A DNA stretch of 64,000 nt from Trichostrongylus colubriformis (taxonomy: Eukaryota > Nematoda > Chromadorea > Rhabditida > Trichostrongylidae). The DNA is taken from positions 13,923,475 to 13,987,474 of the forward strand of contig OZ022261.1 of assembly GCA_963978905.1 (NCBI GenBank), given 5' to 3'. Below the pieces are notes generated by a model that did not search any database, was not told the DNA's origin, and was given only the letters and a program-made list of their open reading frames with translations. The position numbers were made by a program, and so were the translations under genes. Shown here piece by piece: positions 12,361 through 24,858 of this stretch (its first letter is position 1; every line of letters begins with the position of its first letter).

Positions 12361-12829
12361 TGAGATGGATCAAAACGTCCCTGAGTAGCTCGGATTCCGT
12401 GAAACACTCACCTTGGACGCTGCGCGCATACACACCATCCTTGATTTTAATTGAATTCTCCGTTATGAGCTAATTCTGTTGTGTTCTGCGAAGTGTACAG
12501 GGGACGCGTTGAGCTTCCTGCTCCGTTTTTTTATAAACGGCAGTTCACTGACAGTGATAAAGTTTCGTTCAAAAAATCATCGCAAGGAATAGATCGAGAG
12601 AGAAAAAAGACCGGTGAAAACGCTGAAAAAATGCACAAATTCTCTTGCTATTTTTGATTTACACAATGCCACATACCACTGGGGCTGGGACGGAAAACCC
12701 TCATGAACGCCCTACGCCGCGACGCGAGGCGCCTCATCCAAAGACTCACCCTCACCTACTAAAGATGAAGCCGGCGATACTTTCAGCACAGACAGAAGTG
12801 ACTTCCGGAACAGTCCCGTATAACTAAGT

Positions 12830-14617
12830 ATTTACATTTCACATTTACATTTTATTCGCCAATTCAATATTATTACAATATGTGGCGCTCAGATCAGATC
12901 CATCCAGTCTTTCTTCGACATTGATCTTGCTTTTCGTTGCCAATTTCGAGATCCTAATGTGTTTTGTAGCATGTCTCGCCATCTCGCTCTCGGTCTTCCT
13001 GTTTTTCTCTGTGAATAAGGGCACCACTCCATTATCTGTTGTGACCATTTATTATCATTGGAATTTGCTAGCTTCCAAGCATATTTCCACTTTCTTACCT
13101 TGGCGGTTTCGATCAAGTCTTCAAGTTTAGTGACACCTCGAAGCCATTCATTTGTCTTCTTACTTTTTAGACATACTCCAACCATTTTCCGTTCCATTCT
13201 TCGCTGTGCCACTGCGAGTTTTTGCATGTACATCTTTGTTTGAATCCATGTTTCCGATCCGTATATCATGGAAGGTAGAATGCAACGGTTAAAAAGCTTT
13301 CTTTTGAATCGCATTTCCACTCTCTTGGATGTCAGGAAGTCTTTATATCGGTAGAAGATGACCCATCCAGCGCGGATTCTGCGAGCTATCTCCTTGGAAA
13401 ATGCGTGATCAATGGTGACTTCCTGTCCGAGGTATACGAATGATTCTACGTTATCCACAAGTTTCCCTCTGAGAGTAATTGATGCGGAAGAATTCGCCAT
13501 GATTTTTGTTTTCGAGTCGCTTATCTTTAGACCACATCTAAGAGATTGCTGGTCCAGATCGTCAATCATGGACTGTAGTTCTTGTTCGGAGTTCGCAATT
13601 AGCACCACATCATCTGCGAATCTGAGGTTTGTTAACCGTTTTCCATTTATCGATATCCCAAATTCGTCCCATGATAGTTGTCGAAATACATGCTCGAGAG
13701 TGGCCGTGAAAATCTTCGGAGAGACTGTGTCTCCTTGTCGTACGCCTCACAGATGTTTATTGGGACTTTGGTTTCACCAACTTTGATTGAGGACCAAGCG
13801 TTGCAGTATATTTGTCTTAGAAGTTCGATAAGCTTGCTATCAACTCCTTGTGCTTGTAGAGCTGTCCATAAAGCATTCATTTCTATTGTGTCGAAGGCTT
13901 TTTCGTAGTCGATGAATGCAAGAAAGAGTGGTATCTTATATTCGACACTTCTTTCGATCAGCTCGTTCAAGACATGCAAATGATCAATCGTTGAATATCC
14001 CCTTCGAAAGCCGGCTTGTTCTGGGGGCTGTTCCGCGTCCAAGGTATTTTCAACTCTCCTACATATCGCCTTTGTGAGTGCTTTGTACAGAACGGATAAA
14101 AGCGAAATCAGTCGGTAATTCTTTAGCTCCAGCAAATCGTTTCTTTTGTGCAGAAGAATTGTTATAGAGTCGGCGAAACCGTCTGGCGCAGTGGTACTAG
14201 AGAGACAACGGCTGTACAGTTTTGTGATCAACGGAAGCAAGTGCGTCAATCCCAGTTGTAGCATTTCTACCGTAACGTGATCTTGGCCAGGTGATGTACC
14301 CTTTTTCATCGACATAATCGCTTCTTCAACTTCACTTTGAAGAAATGGAGGGCGATACGGTATTCGTCTTTGAATGGAACAAGGTCCACATCAACCGTAG
14401 AGCAGTATAACTGTTCATAGTATTGCTTCACACAATTGGTGATTTCTCCCTTGGTCTTGCATATATTTCCTTTTTCATCTCTCAGCTGGAACAAATGCCT
14501 TCTTCCTAACGAAGTCATATGCTTGATTTTCCTCAGACTACTGTTATCTCGAATTGCTCTCTCGACGACTTGATAATGATGTCGACGGATATCTTTACGT
14601 CGATTTCGATAACTAGG
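12830..14617 (-). mobile_element. RTE-like non-LTR retroposon, 5'-truncated (RT and C-terminal domain)
   Basis: Minus-strand RT fragments: KKGTSPGQDHVTVEML, AGFRRGYSTIDHLHVL, AFIDYEKAFDTIE, catalytic FADD at 13609-13620, then a 239-residue open stretch with LGQEVTIDHAF, YGSETW and GRPRARWRD, the usual RTE 3' domain. The frame is broken near 13640-13700. The endonuclease is absent, so it is 5'-truncated at about 14617, where it meets the mariner. The 3' end near 12830 has short AATGTAA-like repeats. Confidence 0.88.
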
Positions 14618-14619
14618 TA

Positions 14620-15498
14620 TTAGGTTGTCCCGAAAGTCTTGTAGGATTTTTCCAAAAAAATCATAACTCTTGTTTACTTCGACGCAAGTCTAGGCGGTTC
14701 AGGAATATGGTAGAACGTTCTCTAAGCTCTCTAATAAAATATATATTGACCCACCAGATTCCGTGGAGAGAGCTACAATGCCCGTAGTCGACACCCACCC
14801 AACACGCGGTGTCATCCTCTGTGAGTGGTTTTGCGGCACGAAAGCGACGGAAGCCTGCGACTCTACCGACGCTGCATTGGGCAAGGGATGTGTGAGCTAC
14901 GAGACCGTGCGCCGCTGGTCCATCAGCTTCAGCAACCGCGAGATTGACATGGAGGCAAATCACGCTCAGGACTGTGCTAATTTTGGGATACGGAGAATCC
15001 TTTTCCACGAGGTGCTGGTACAAGGCGCGACAGTCACCGCTACCGTATATACTCACCGGCTCCAGCAGATCGCCGTCGCTGTTCTAGAAAAGCGTTAGAG
15101 AAGGTCCGCGGTCACCCTACTTCATGACAACGGCAGCTCCCACATCGCAAAGAGTACCCAGGCCAAGCTACACGAGCTCGGCTGGGATGTCCTGCCCCAC
15201 CCGCCATACTCTCCACACATTGCCCCTTCTGACTATCACCTTACCCATCCTCTTGCATCCTTCCTGGCCAAGAAAAAATTCGTGGGTTATGGATTGTTTG
15301 CAAAGGCGATTACTGACTTGTTCGACTCTCAGAACCCAGAGTTCTGGGAGGAGGGAATCAACAATCTACCTATGAGATGGCAGAGTGTTGTCGATAACAA
15401 TGGTGAATACGTTGTTGTCTAATTGTTGTTTGTTGAAGGAAAAAATAATAAAAAGTTATGATCCAAAAAAATCCTACAAGACTTTTGGAACAACCTAA
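14620..15498 (+). mobile_element. Mariner-like element with internal deletion
   Basis: The termini TTAGGTTGTCCCGAAAGTCT and (reverse) TTAGGTTGTTCCAAAAGTCT form an inverted repeat of about 32 bp. The N-terminal helix-turn-helix region of a mariner transposase (RGVILCEWFCGTKATEAC, YETVRRWSISF) is followed directly by the C-terminal catalytic part (LHDNGSSHIAKSTQAKL, YSPHIAPSDYH, WQSVVDNNGEYVVV). The 879-bp length against ~1.3 kb for mariners, plus the missing first catalytic segment and a stop at 15096, show it is non-autonomous. A TA flank is clear only on the left. Confidence 0.88.
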
Positions 15499-15521
15499 CA
15501 CTTTCAGAAACATCCGAAGGG

Positions 15522-15790
15522 ATTGTGCACGGTATCTCCGTGATTCTAATTCAAAATCAAGGTACTAGATTTAGCATTAAACAGAAAAGCTTAAGAAACC
15601 AAGAAGATCATCGAAAATCTGAATCGAAGGCAATCGTTCGAATTCCCGTCTCGAACAACCTTTCACCACCTGTTGGCGGGAAGGAGCGCGGTCCAGAGTT
15701 TCGCGCTCTGCTTCTTTTGCTTCGTCACCGATCGCGTCACCGCCGTGGACTTGCTCCACAGAGTTTGCGGTCCCGTCTTCGATACCAATG
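15522..15790 (+). repeat. Dispersed repeat, GTGCACGG family, forward copy
   Basis: It begins GTGCACGGTATCTCCGTGAT and contains GTTGGCGGGAAGGAGCGC and GTCCAGAGTTTCGCGC, matching 5335-5560 in reverse. It starts about 24 bp beyond the mariner end and runs into the tandem array. Confidence 0.5.
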
Positions 15791-15796
15791 TGCACG

Positions 15797-16466
15797 AAAC
15801 ACGTTGCTAAAGCTCCTTCTCTAAAAAGGCTCAGACAAATCCGGGAGAGCCCAGACGGCGAAGGACACGCCATTATTGCGGCCAAATCACGAAGCGGAAG
15901 GGAGGTACTTCTCTAGAAGATTGATTTTTGCGTGAAATTTTGCAGGTGGCTAGTAGTGAGCACGTAAATGGGGAGAAGAAAAGCGGGTGGAGTGCAGGTG
16001 TTCCGACTGGTGAGGCCAGGTCAGGTTGCGCGACAGACACGCCCATTCGCGCGTGGCGGACAATCAGGTAAAGACAGGTAAAAACACGTTGCTAAAGCTC
16101 CTTCTCTAAAAAGGCTCAGACAAATCCGGGAGAGCCCAGACGGCGAAGGACACGCCATTATTGCGGCCAAATCACGAAGCGGAAGGGAGGTACTTCTCTA
16201 GAAGATTGATTTTTGCGTGAAATTTTGCAGGTGGCTAGTAGTGAGCACGTAAATGGGGAGAAGAAAAGCGGGTGGAGTGCAGGTGTTCCGACTGGTGAGG
16301 CCAGGTCAGGTTGCGCGACAGACACGCCCATTCGCGCGTGGCGGACAATCAGGTAAAGACAGGTAAAAACACGTTGCTAAAGCTCCTTCTCTAAAAAGGC
16401 TCAGACAAATCCGGGAGAGCCCAGACGGCGAAGGACACGCCATTATTGCGGCCAAATCACGAAGCG
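15797..16466. repeat. Tandem array, 285-bp unit, about 2.35 copies
   Basis: The marker ACGTTGCTAA recurs at 15801, 16086 and 16371, exactly 285 bp apart, and the copies look identical by eye. The array ends at ...ATCACGAAGCG (16466). The unit contains no domain I recognise. Identity implies recent duplication or an assembly duplication. Confidence 0.9.
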
Positions 16467-17100
16467 TCGCCGCGCGCGGTGACCCGATTCAGTGCCGGCC
16501 TCTAGAAATCGGAACATTTGCAACACACCCGAAGAAAACCTCATATCTCCGTGGACGATTCATCAACTACACTGTGTAATCCCTTACAAAACCAGTTTTT
16601 CCTCGGCAAACGGCTGTGTGTCATTGATAGGCTGACCTGCATGGCGACCGAACTCATCTTTGACCAAATTAAGCACTTAGGCCAAACAACAAATTATAAC
16701 TTGTTAACGTCACTGCTACGCAGCTACCATACGCAGAACTTTTTTAAATTACTTTAAGAATGCTCCTCCCGCAAGCGTATCCATATAGCATACATTCTAC
16801 AAGAACGCCACTTGACGTGTTTCCCTTTCCTAGATGGGAATGTTCCTCATTCTCTCTTCTGATTCTGCTCTCAATTAATGCACGATCTTTTACTTGCTTG
16901 GATGCCACCTCACTTTGAGTTCGGAAAAAGCAAGGGTAAAGGATAAACCGCAGAAGCTCGATGCAGCAATGGTGTTCTTCCTGCAGGGTGTCAGAGCGAA
17001 ATGCAATAAACAGAAGTAAAGTGCACGGAAGAGGAAGCTAAGAAGAAGGAGGGTAAACGAGGACAAAGACACTGTCCTGAACGTTGTTACAGAGTGCTGA
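16467..17100. other. No recognisable gene
   Basis: Short open frames only; no domain, RNA gene or element seen. Confidence 0.4.
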
Positions 17101-17164
17101 GTTACGGGCAAAAGCTTCGATCTTGGACTGGACTCAGTCTGCATTTCTTGCTTTGCGTTTAAAA

Positions 17165-17280
17165 GCATGAAGTGCGGGGTCGAGGCCCGTCCGAGTCCGA
17201 AGCTTCCGCACATAACCCATCACTATCGTAACAACCTCAGCTTCGCGCGCTGCGGCGAAAATTAGCAGCTAACAAAATTT
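17165..17280. repeat. Dispersed repeat with box-B-like core, copy A
   Basis: AAGCATGAAGTGCGGGGTCG...GCTGCGGCGAAAATTAGCAG matches 28095-28200. The other copy reads GGGCTCGAGTTCC at this place, which resembles a Pol III box B, so a SINE origin is possible. Confidence 0.45.
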
Positions 17281-18120
17281 AAAAGTGAACTGGACATTTG
17301 TGATTTTTCAGAAATTTCATCGAGAAAATTTTGACACATACTCACCCTTAAAAATAATTCATGGATCGTTGAGGAAATTGTGAACAGGTTGCTCGATCTT
17401 TGAGAAATGGTTGTTAAGTAATCATTCTTGGTACTGGGTGGGTATGGGCCCAACACCCATGTGTCTACTGAACAGTAGCGGGAAGGAGGAGGAAGAGGGA
17501 GGTCGTGGAACAGGAAGAAGGGTAAGGGGATTGGAGAGAGAGGGGGGGGGTGAGGGTCGTGTCCTTCATAAATGAAGATTCGAGAGAGGGTCGTACCGGA
17601 AACCCCATTTTCGAGGAAGAGGTCGCACTCTTCGAAAGTTCTCATTGGCGCTAGACTTGACCCTACTGCGACCATTGCAGCCATCATGGAGCACACCCGA
17701 AAAGCTCACTGATACTGTCGAAGAGAGGATGAGCACTAGTAATGAACAGAATTGGATCAGGTATAGTAGTCCATTCAAGGTTTCTCAACTGTGAGTAGTG
17801 GGATACTTCTTTTGATAGAAAGCTCTGCAACCTTGTTATTGAATTTGCATGAAGTCCCTGCAAGACAGGCAAAAGGAAGGGTCAATATGTGAATTTTCAT
17901 ATCAATTTGAGCTCAAAAGCAAGACTATTTTTGTGCAGGACTTTGATTTATCACTATCTTGGAGTCTTGCAAAGACTTCCTGCAAGACAGCAAAGATACC
18001 TAGTGATCACTACCTCTTCTGACTTCTGCAATGTCATTTTCTTGGTTTGAATTAGATATGCAGAATTCTACTATAAGAACATGAAGTTTGATCATGTAGA
18101 CCTTGATGGAACAGATGGGT
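17281..18120. other. No recognisable gene; short G tract
   Basis: It includes a 9-nt G run at 17542-17550 and purine-rich sequence. The 144-residue minus-strand open frame over 17262-17696 is low-complexity, with no domain. Confidence 0.4.
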
Positions 18121-18123
18121 GAC

Positions 18124-18836
18124 GGTTGGGACACACGAATCTAGGCCGTGACCCTGTGACAGCTTGTGACCTTTGCCCTGTGCCATGAATAATTCAGACA
18201 ATTTGACTATACAACGGAACAGACTTGCAAGGAGGACACGATTTACAGTAGCGGTCAAAAATATATGCGGTTTGGGATTTTGACCATAACTTGGTTCGAT
18301 GTTTGCATATCTCGCTCAATTTTTTTGTGTTCTGATGGCAACTGTTACTCAATGAAATAAATTATCTCAGCCGAGTAGGATGCAGTGTGAAGGTTTAAAA
18401 AATTATTTAACTGAAACCACTGAAAATGGTCAACTCCGTGCCTCAGTGCTGTTAGGATTTGAAATTAGCGTGCAACAAAGTCCCAGCCTCAATCCGTATT
18501 ATTTTCTGCCCACCTGCCCGTTTCGATGAGTTATAAGCTTTTTATGGTCAATTGAATTTTTGGAAAGGTTTGGCTACTTTTAGAGTTTTTAGTTAAACAA
18601 ATTTTCCAATCTCAACACTACACCCTACTTTGCTTCACTGAGTACCAGCTGCCTTCAAAAAACAAAAAAAATTGAATAAGAAATGTAAACTTCGACCAAA
18701 GTTATGGTTAGAATCCATAACCGCATATATTTTTGACCGCTACTGTACATGAACAAATTGTCTGAGTTATTTAAGGCTTAGGTCAAAGGCCACAGGCTGT
18801 GACAGGGTCACGGCCTAGATTCATGTGTCCCAACCT
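18124..18836. mobile_element. Foldback element with a Tc1-type element between its arms
   Basis: 18124-18205 (GGTTGGGACACACGAATCTA...) and 18754-18836 are inverted copies sharing TAGGCCGTGACCCTGT. Between them lies the TIR element 18246-18745. Confidence 0.7.
18246..18745. mobile_element. 500-bp Tc1/mariner-type MITE
   Basis: Near-perfect termini CAGTAGCGGTCAAAAATATA / (reverse) same, about 27 bp, with TA on both sides (18244-18245, 18746-18747), the Tc1/mariner target duplication. No transposase; the interior is AT-rich. Confidence 0.88.
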
Positions 18837-20443
18837 ACACCCTGGAACAGATACTTCAGTTTCTCACCTTTGAGGGATAGTGCACACGATTTTTTCATGA
18901 TTGTATTCACTCTTATAGTCACCACATAAGATAAAGTACTTGACGAAAACATTTTAAAAAATGAGACCGCCCTATACATTTCCTCCAATCCTTTCGGCCA
19001 CTGTCGGCACTCCTGCCGGACTTTGAACTGGTGTCAATAAGGAGATAGTTGTGCGTTTCACTTGCTTTGCTTCCACACAACGCCACTTGACCACCGCCAC
19101 TTTGCTATCGTGTGCACAAAAACAGTAGTGGAAATTCTAAGGGGATGTGTCTGTGTCGAATTTTGACGTCCCTGAAAAATCTGCGTGTATCTATACCAAA
19201 CAGGTGAAACATAACTTCATGGAAAAGAAGAAGAGTGGAAGTCCCGTGGACGATTCTTTGTTTTCACGCATTCATGTTTTTCATATAACTTCGGTTCTAT
19301 GATATATACTCCTAACAAGACTAAGAACACCAATGGAATATACGCGCTTTTTATTATTTTATTAATATTTTTTATAACGCGAATACACTTTTCCTTTTTT
19401 ATTAATATTTTTTATAATGCGAATACACTTTTCCTTCAATATTTACCCCTTTGATGCAGAGTAGATGGGGATCTGTTCAACATTTGATAAGAGCAGTGAT
19501 GTCCACTGGAGAGATTTTCGATCCTAAGAGTCAGAGATAAAATAGCACTTCTCTTGGATCCTGAAAGCATTTTTCTTGGATTCTGAACCGCAAGGCCTAC
19601 AATGGGTCATGAAAATGAGTAGCCGTACCCGCAAAACTATGCTCAAAGACAACGGGAGGTGACCAATTTCGTCTACGGTAAGACCTGCCGTAACGCTTGC
19701 AGTGTGTTAGCTTACAGACATTGCACATACGATACGTTGCTAAGACGTCGAATGTGGATTCAAATGGATTTTTTCACTACGAACACCCTTTTTCTTACTC
19801 TTTCGCTTTTTCCCATTCATTGTTTCTCTTGATTGCTGTTATCTGTTGTTTCACTTATTTCACATCATCATGAATGGATGAAGCACACCATACGAGACAA
19901 CAAACGACATCTTCTACAACGACCAACTTGGAAAGAGGATGTTGTGGTTCGAGGAGATGAGCGGAAGATGTGAATACAGACTATAGTGTCACGCTTTTGA
20001 CTCGGGGTTTTTTTACCGACTGTCGCTTTCGACCTCGAATGTTCGTTTCAAAACGATCATTTCCTCCCATCTTCCTCTTTCTTCCGACACCCTCATGTTC
20101 CTTTAAGCCCTTATGCCAACCTTGAAAATTATAAATATTCGAAAGAAATGGGCTGTAGTGGAAAACTTGTTGCACGGAATATGATCCATCTGTACATACA
20201 TTATTTCACTCCTTCTCATCAAAGTTTTGGGAACTCATCACGTCAGAATTGCAACTGCTGTCTACTGCATTTGCTTTCTTTTGCTTCGCTTTCACAAATA
20301 TAAAATGACTAACATTTTTAGTCATACCAACATCTGTAAGAGTGAGTCATCGAATATCGGTCACCGCTCTGAACAAGGCTGTGCAGGCTGCATACCTTAC
20401 CTACCTCATTTGTTCGCCTATCATTCTACTGCGGTCAATCTAA
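18837..20443. other. No recognisable gene; AT-rich 42-bp duplication
   Basis: At 19351-19433 the block TTATTAATATTTTTTATAA..GCGAATACACTTTTCCTT is repeated in tandem. The rest shows no coding or element signal. Confidence 0.5.
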
Positions 20444-21026
20444 CAAGGGAAGGACTCGAGGTCGAAGTGGCCATTCGAAATGGGTTACATAAGGTCTGAC
20501 GTGTTTCCGGACGCTGATATCGAACCTGCATACCAAATTTGCAGAACGATTCCCGGAGCGGAGTTATGGAGGGGTTTTTTTTTTAAAAAACATTACTATC
20601 ATATGGTAGGTTTGGAAGCCCGTAGCACGCGAGCCAGACGTTCTCGCGCAACACCACTGCTATTTTCGTGTTCAGGGGACCGAATTGCCTCATAGGTCTT
20701 CAGCCAGTTCGAGAATTTGACCAAATTTCGGAAGAATTCCTGGCCTACGCAATGGGCCTCGAATCGGCTGAAAATATGTCCAATAGAGCAGTTTGGTCCA
20801 CTGAATACGGAAATCGCACTGGTTTTGCGCGAGAACTTTTGGCTCGCGTGCTCGGGCTTCCAAACCTACCATATAATATCATTGTTTTTCCAAAAAACCT
20901 CCACAACTCCGCTGAGAGAATCAGTCTGCAAATTTGGATTGCAAGCTCAAGATCAGCGTCCTAAAATACGTTGGACTGTATGTATCCCATTCCGAATGGC
21001 CACTTCGACCTCGGGTCCTTCCCTTG
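20444..21026. mobile_element. Foldback MITE (CAAGGGAAGG family)
   Basis: It starts CAAGGGAAGGACTCGAGG and ends CCTCGGGTCCTTCCCTTG, flanked by direct TAA (20441-20443, 21027-21029). The arms match 11866-12360. The loop region (20590-20870) contains further inverted segments shared with 7290-7450 but no tRNA-like module. Confidence 0.85.
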
Positions 21027-22613
21027 TAAGTTCCATGTGGCCGATGCTTTCATCTTCATACGGCCTTGCATGAGGTCTACTGTAAAGTGATGGTCTTTTC
21101 ACATATTTTTGCCCGTAGATTTTGCGGGTGTTGGCAATGCCATCCGTGCTGCATCAAGCAGTGCGATTTTTTGACCTGATATCACAGACGTGCTCCATCC
21201 ACCTATTGTGTAGGCTAAATGCATTCAAATATTTTCAAAATAGTCATCAGATGCCAGACGCAACCATATCCAAAGAGATTTGAACAATGTGGACTGCCTC
21301 GTGTTATCATTTATCAAGTTCAATCACCTTTTTTCAAAATCTAGCCACATGAGTCACTGTGATTCGCGCTCAGATCAGCTTTTGGACTTCGAATCGCTAT
21401 CAGAATTTTAGCATGATTTATCAGTGCCGCTGACTTGGAACGCCTTTTTCATATCTGATGAAGTAGAGGGTGCAAAGTACGATTCAATTTTCTCTCATGT
21501 TTATTTCTCCTATTTCGCTATTTGCAAAACATCTTTGATTATCTCGCTTTCCACTGTAAACGGTAGATATGAAATCGCTAGTATTGTAACTATTCGTATT
21601 AGTATAATCATATTATTGTTACCGGGATTAAGAGATGTAGTGATAGGTGGCGCGCACTCCCACTCCTGATCGGGGAAAGCCCGTTCAGGCGAGTCAAGCC
21701 TTCCATCCCTCCAGGGTAGGTGAATTATTACCAAACCGGTCTAGGAAGGTGAAAGCACTGACTTTTACACCGGCCGGCCCCCGCAAGTCATTGTTTAGGT
21801 AAAATCGAATTCACCCGCCACCGCGATTTTGAATGGAACTAGAATGCGTGACGCATCCCACAGAAGAGATTGATTAAAGCTGAAAGGAAGCTTTTTAATT
21901 TATTTTTATTACTATGATATGACATTAGCATTAACCATAAAAACTATGTTATTCTTGTTAGTATTATTGATGTTTCGATATTACACTGTATAAGTTCCGA
22001 AAAGCAGGGTCAAGCAAGGGGTCGAGGGAAATTTTTAAAAAATATGCCCCCCCCCCTCCCTTCCAAAAGGGGACCTCTAACCGATCCCATCCCCCCTTCA
22101 GGTTCCGCTATTTCTGTGGTTTCTACTCAGTCAACGCGATCCTTCAAGGAAGCTAAGAGCCTACAAAAAAAATTGAGGCCAAACTCGTGGCAAAGCGAGA
22201 AAAATAAGAACCTTACATGGTTCAATACCTATATCCTGAAAACGAAAGCGTCGTCGACCATGGGTTATGCGCTCGTCCTCTGATGACCGAGGAAAAGGTT
22301 AAAAGACATGCAAGTTATGCAGCAGGGATAAAGGATGAAAAAGAGAAAGATTGAAAGGTAGAATCAAAACGAAGCTGTGCAATGCGATCTACTGCGATTT
22401 AGGCGGCGATTGCTATGGTGCGCGGTATCTTCCCAGTGGTAAATTGGAGCACATTTTGAATACTTGCAAGTTAACTAAAACTCCATTTCTCAAGGCACTG
22501 TAAACTGTTTTCTCAATAGCTTTCCTAGGCCAATCCATTGACTGTTTGGTTTTCCTAATCTTTGCGTAGATCTCTGTATGGAAATCCTGTCGAGGGAAAT
22601 TTTGAGAAATTTC
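21027..22613. other. No recognisable gene; dispersed repeat and C tract
   Basis: 21790-21870 (GCGATTTTGAATGGAACTAG...ACGCATCCCA) is a dispersed repeat also at 28560-28620 and in reverse at 32905-32965. There is a 10-nt C run at 22047-22056. Confidence 0.5.
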
Positions 22614-22653
22614 GTAACAATCATTTGAAGTGTTCACTTCAAATGATTGTTAC
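22614..22653. repeat. Perfect 19-bp palindrome arms
   Basis: GTAACAATCATTTGAAGTG is followed after TT by its exact reverse complement. Confidence 0.85.
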
Positions 22654-23671
22654 TTACTTCAATCTCAACCTTATGGGGCAAATTTGCAATGAAGGGTCTG
22701 CGAGGTTGCCGCTCTCTTTCCAACAACTGTTTGAACTATACCATATCTCCAAAATCAAAGAAGTTATTTTGTAACGAAGCCAGTCGAAGAAAATTTTTCA
22801 TCTAGGTGGCGAGATCATTCCACGAAGCTTTGGAAAAAAATGATTCATTAAAACCGATATGCCCTAACACACATTCGTTGCTCTGAAAGGTCCAACGAGA
22901 TGGCGACTAGCGGTGGCCGGCCGTACTGCGGGATGCGCCATGCATGAGGATTTCATCCACATTATTGGCAGTACGAACTCTTACGTACGGCTCGTTTAGT
23001 ACGGCTCGTATAGTGACTCGCTAGTACCAGTATTTTTTCTTGTAATCATAGTAAGATCTGAAAAAAGCTCAAATCAGCTAATTTTTCATTTTCGTCCCAC
23101 AGTTTCTTTAGTATTCACCCATAGTGTAATTCGTAGATAGGTACCACTTCCCGCGGTCGATGGGTGAATTTCGGAGATCCCTTTGTACGTATTTCGGTGC
23201 CAACGGACCAACGAAAGGACCATTGGCGTTGGCCGGCTTGGTTGTGAGTTGCGCAATGCATGAGATCAGGTTAGGGGGCACACTTCTCGTCTTGGAATTG
23301 CGAACTGTGAACAAGGCATCAAGTATCCATGGCACCACAGCATAAGTTACGCGCGTTTGATAGCAGATGCTTGTTACCTTTCTGTAGCCCACAATTTCAA
23401 GAGGACCGAGGGAACAGCGTGCCTTTTGACTTTGTTTATCTTTTGCCTTGTCCATGCGCTTTTCTCTCAACAATATCGTCTTGAGCACTTTGAAAAAAAA
23501 TTGTGCCCTACCCTGTTTTCTATTTGTGTGGGGGGGGGGGGGCTTCCTGTCCTTTAAGATTTTTGAGTGGACATCAAATTGAATTTGAGCATTGTCAAGG
23601 CCAGTGTGGTCCACAACCTCATTTTGACCTAGGAGAAAGTTGGTAACTAAAATTCAAATGGAGCAGACTCG
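22654..23671. other. No recognisable gene; poly-G tract
   Basis: A 13-nt G run lies at 23530-23542. A 168-residue minus-strand open frame (23108-23614) has no recognisable domain. Confidence 0.4.
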
Positions 23672-24231
23672 ATGGTGGATCGCATCTTGAGCGAAAACGG
23701 ATACACACGATCAAACGTGCGAACATGGAGACCGTATTCCAGTGCGGACTGCATCTCTATGATAACGCCGTATGTCAACGAAAGTACAGCATGGAAAGTC
23801 AGCAGTTTTGAACCATTTCCGAACCTAAATCGGTTACTTACCTACTCTAGCCCTATGAGGATAAATGCGGGAGGGAGGGTTGCAGTTATCACTAACGATA
23901 AAATATGCCAACTCCGGGGGTTGGTGTATTTGTTAGTATGTCAGGGATGTGGGCAATGATACTGGGAGAAAAAAAGACCCCTTTTTAAACAAATGGACAA
24001 ACATCGCAGGGCCTTGCAAAACCCCACATCATATTCAAGGAACAGTTTCTCCAAGCATAGGACACAAAAACATGCTTACGAAGCGCCCCCACCCTTATCG
24101 TTAAAGTACTCCATCGCTTCATTGAAAATACGGTGGAAAGGAAAATTCTTGAGGCACTGGAAATAAGAAGGCTATCCTCAGAAATAAAGAGCATAGACGA
24201 GCTGCGTGACTCTATTGAACTAATCACGTGA
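23672..24231 (+). mobile_element. Penelope-like element 3' fragment: GIY-YIG endonuclease region
   Basis: A linker typical of Penelope-like proteins (VDRILSENGYTRSNVRTWRP, ITPYVNESTA) leads into CQLRGLVYLLVCQGCGQ, then Y..E.KRPLFKQMDKHRRAL and NSFSKHRTQKHA. It ends with ERKILEALEIRRLSSEIKS and a stop at about 24229. The pattern VYL..C..C, Y..E..RPL, HRRAL, H...H is that of the GIY-YIG nuclease following the RT in these elements. A stop at 23957 and frameshifts near 23985 and 24090 inactivate it. The RT part was not found. Confidence 0.75.
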
Positions 24232-24299
24232 CTACAGTGTTATGCACTGTGGAATGCGTGATACCAAACGCCATCACGGTCATAACACGTCTGTGCTAT

Positions 24300-24858
24300 T
24301 TAAAGGCAGCATTAGGGAAAAGTCGGACGAAAAGTAGAAGAAATAGTGCATATGAAAGTCGAGATGCCTAGTAATAGGATAGTGGAGAAAAAGCGGATGG
24401 AAATGGCCCAAAACCCGAGAAGTAGGACCCCTTTTCCACTGTTGATTCTCGACGCGGACGACCTGTCGTCAAGAGGGGAATAGCCTGATCTAGTTTTCCA
24501 TTGGCATGTTGCCAAGTAAGCACAGGGGAATGTTTGAAAATACGACAACATCTATTTTTTGAGTGAGTTTCAAGCTGAAACTGCGAAAGCGCGCCGCAAA
24601 ACCCCGATGCTGCCCCACCTCCTCGGCCGCTCCCTCCCCAACCAATCGGGAATTACGTCATTGGGAGGCGGGACCGCTGTGTCCAAGAGGCGGAACCGCT
24701 GCATGATTGCGACGTTTTGCAGGGTTTCTACAGCTTGGATGGGCGCTTTTCCATCGGGATTTCGCCACAGATAGCCTTCTTAGGCCCAGGACTACCATGT
24801 AAGTGACTTCTTGTAGGAATTTCTCCATTACCGCATTACCCCTAATGATGTCTTCAAG
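24300..24858. mobile_element. MITE, CTTAAAG-type family, copy 2
   Basis: The ends TTAAAGGCAGCATTAGGG / CCCTAATGATGTCTTCAAG form the inverted repeat. The body is the reverse complement of 61392-61950 almost throughout, with shared blocks GTTGATTCTCGACGCGGACG and CCAATCGGGAATTACGTCA. Confidence 0.85.

Noticed and set aside
17262..17696. 144-codon minus-strand open frame
   Set aside because: Proline-rich low-complexity over a purine-rich tract; no domain, no splice context.
23108..23614. 168-codon minus-strand open frame
   Set aside because: Crosses a 13-nt homopolymer; no recognisable family.
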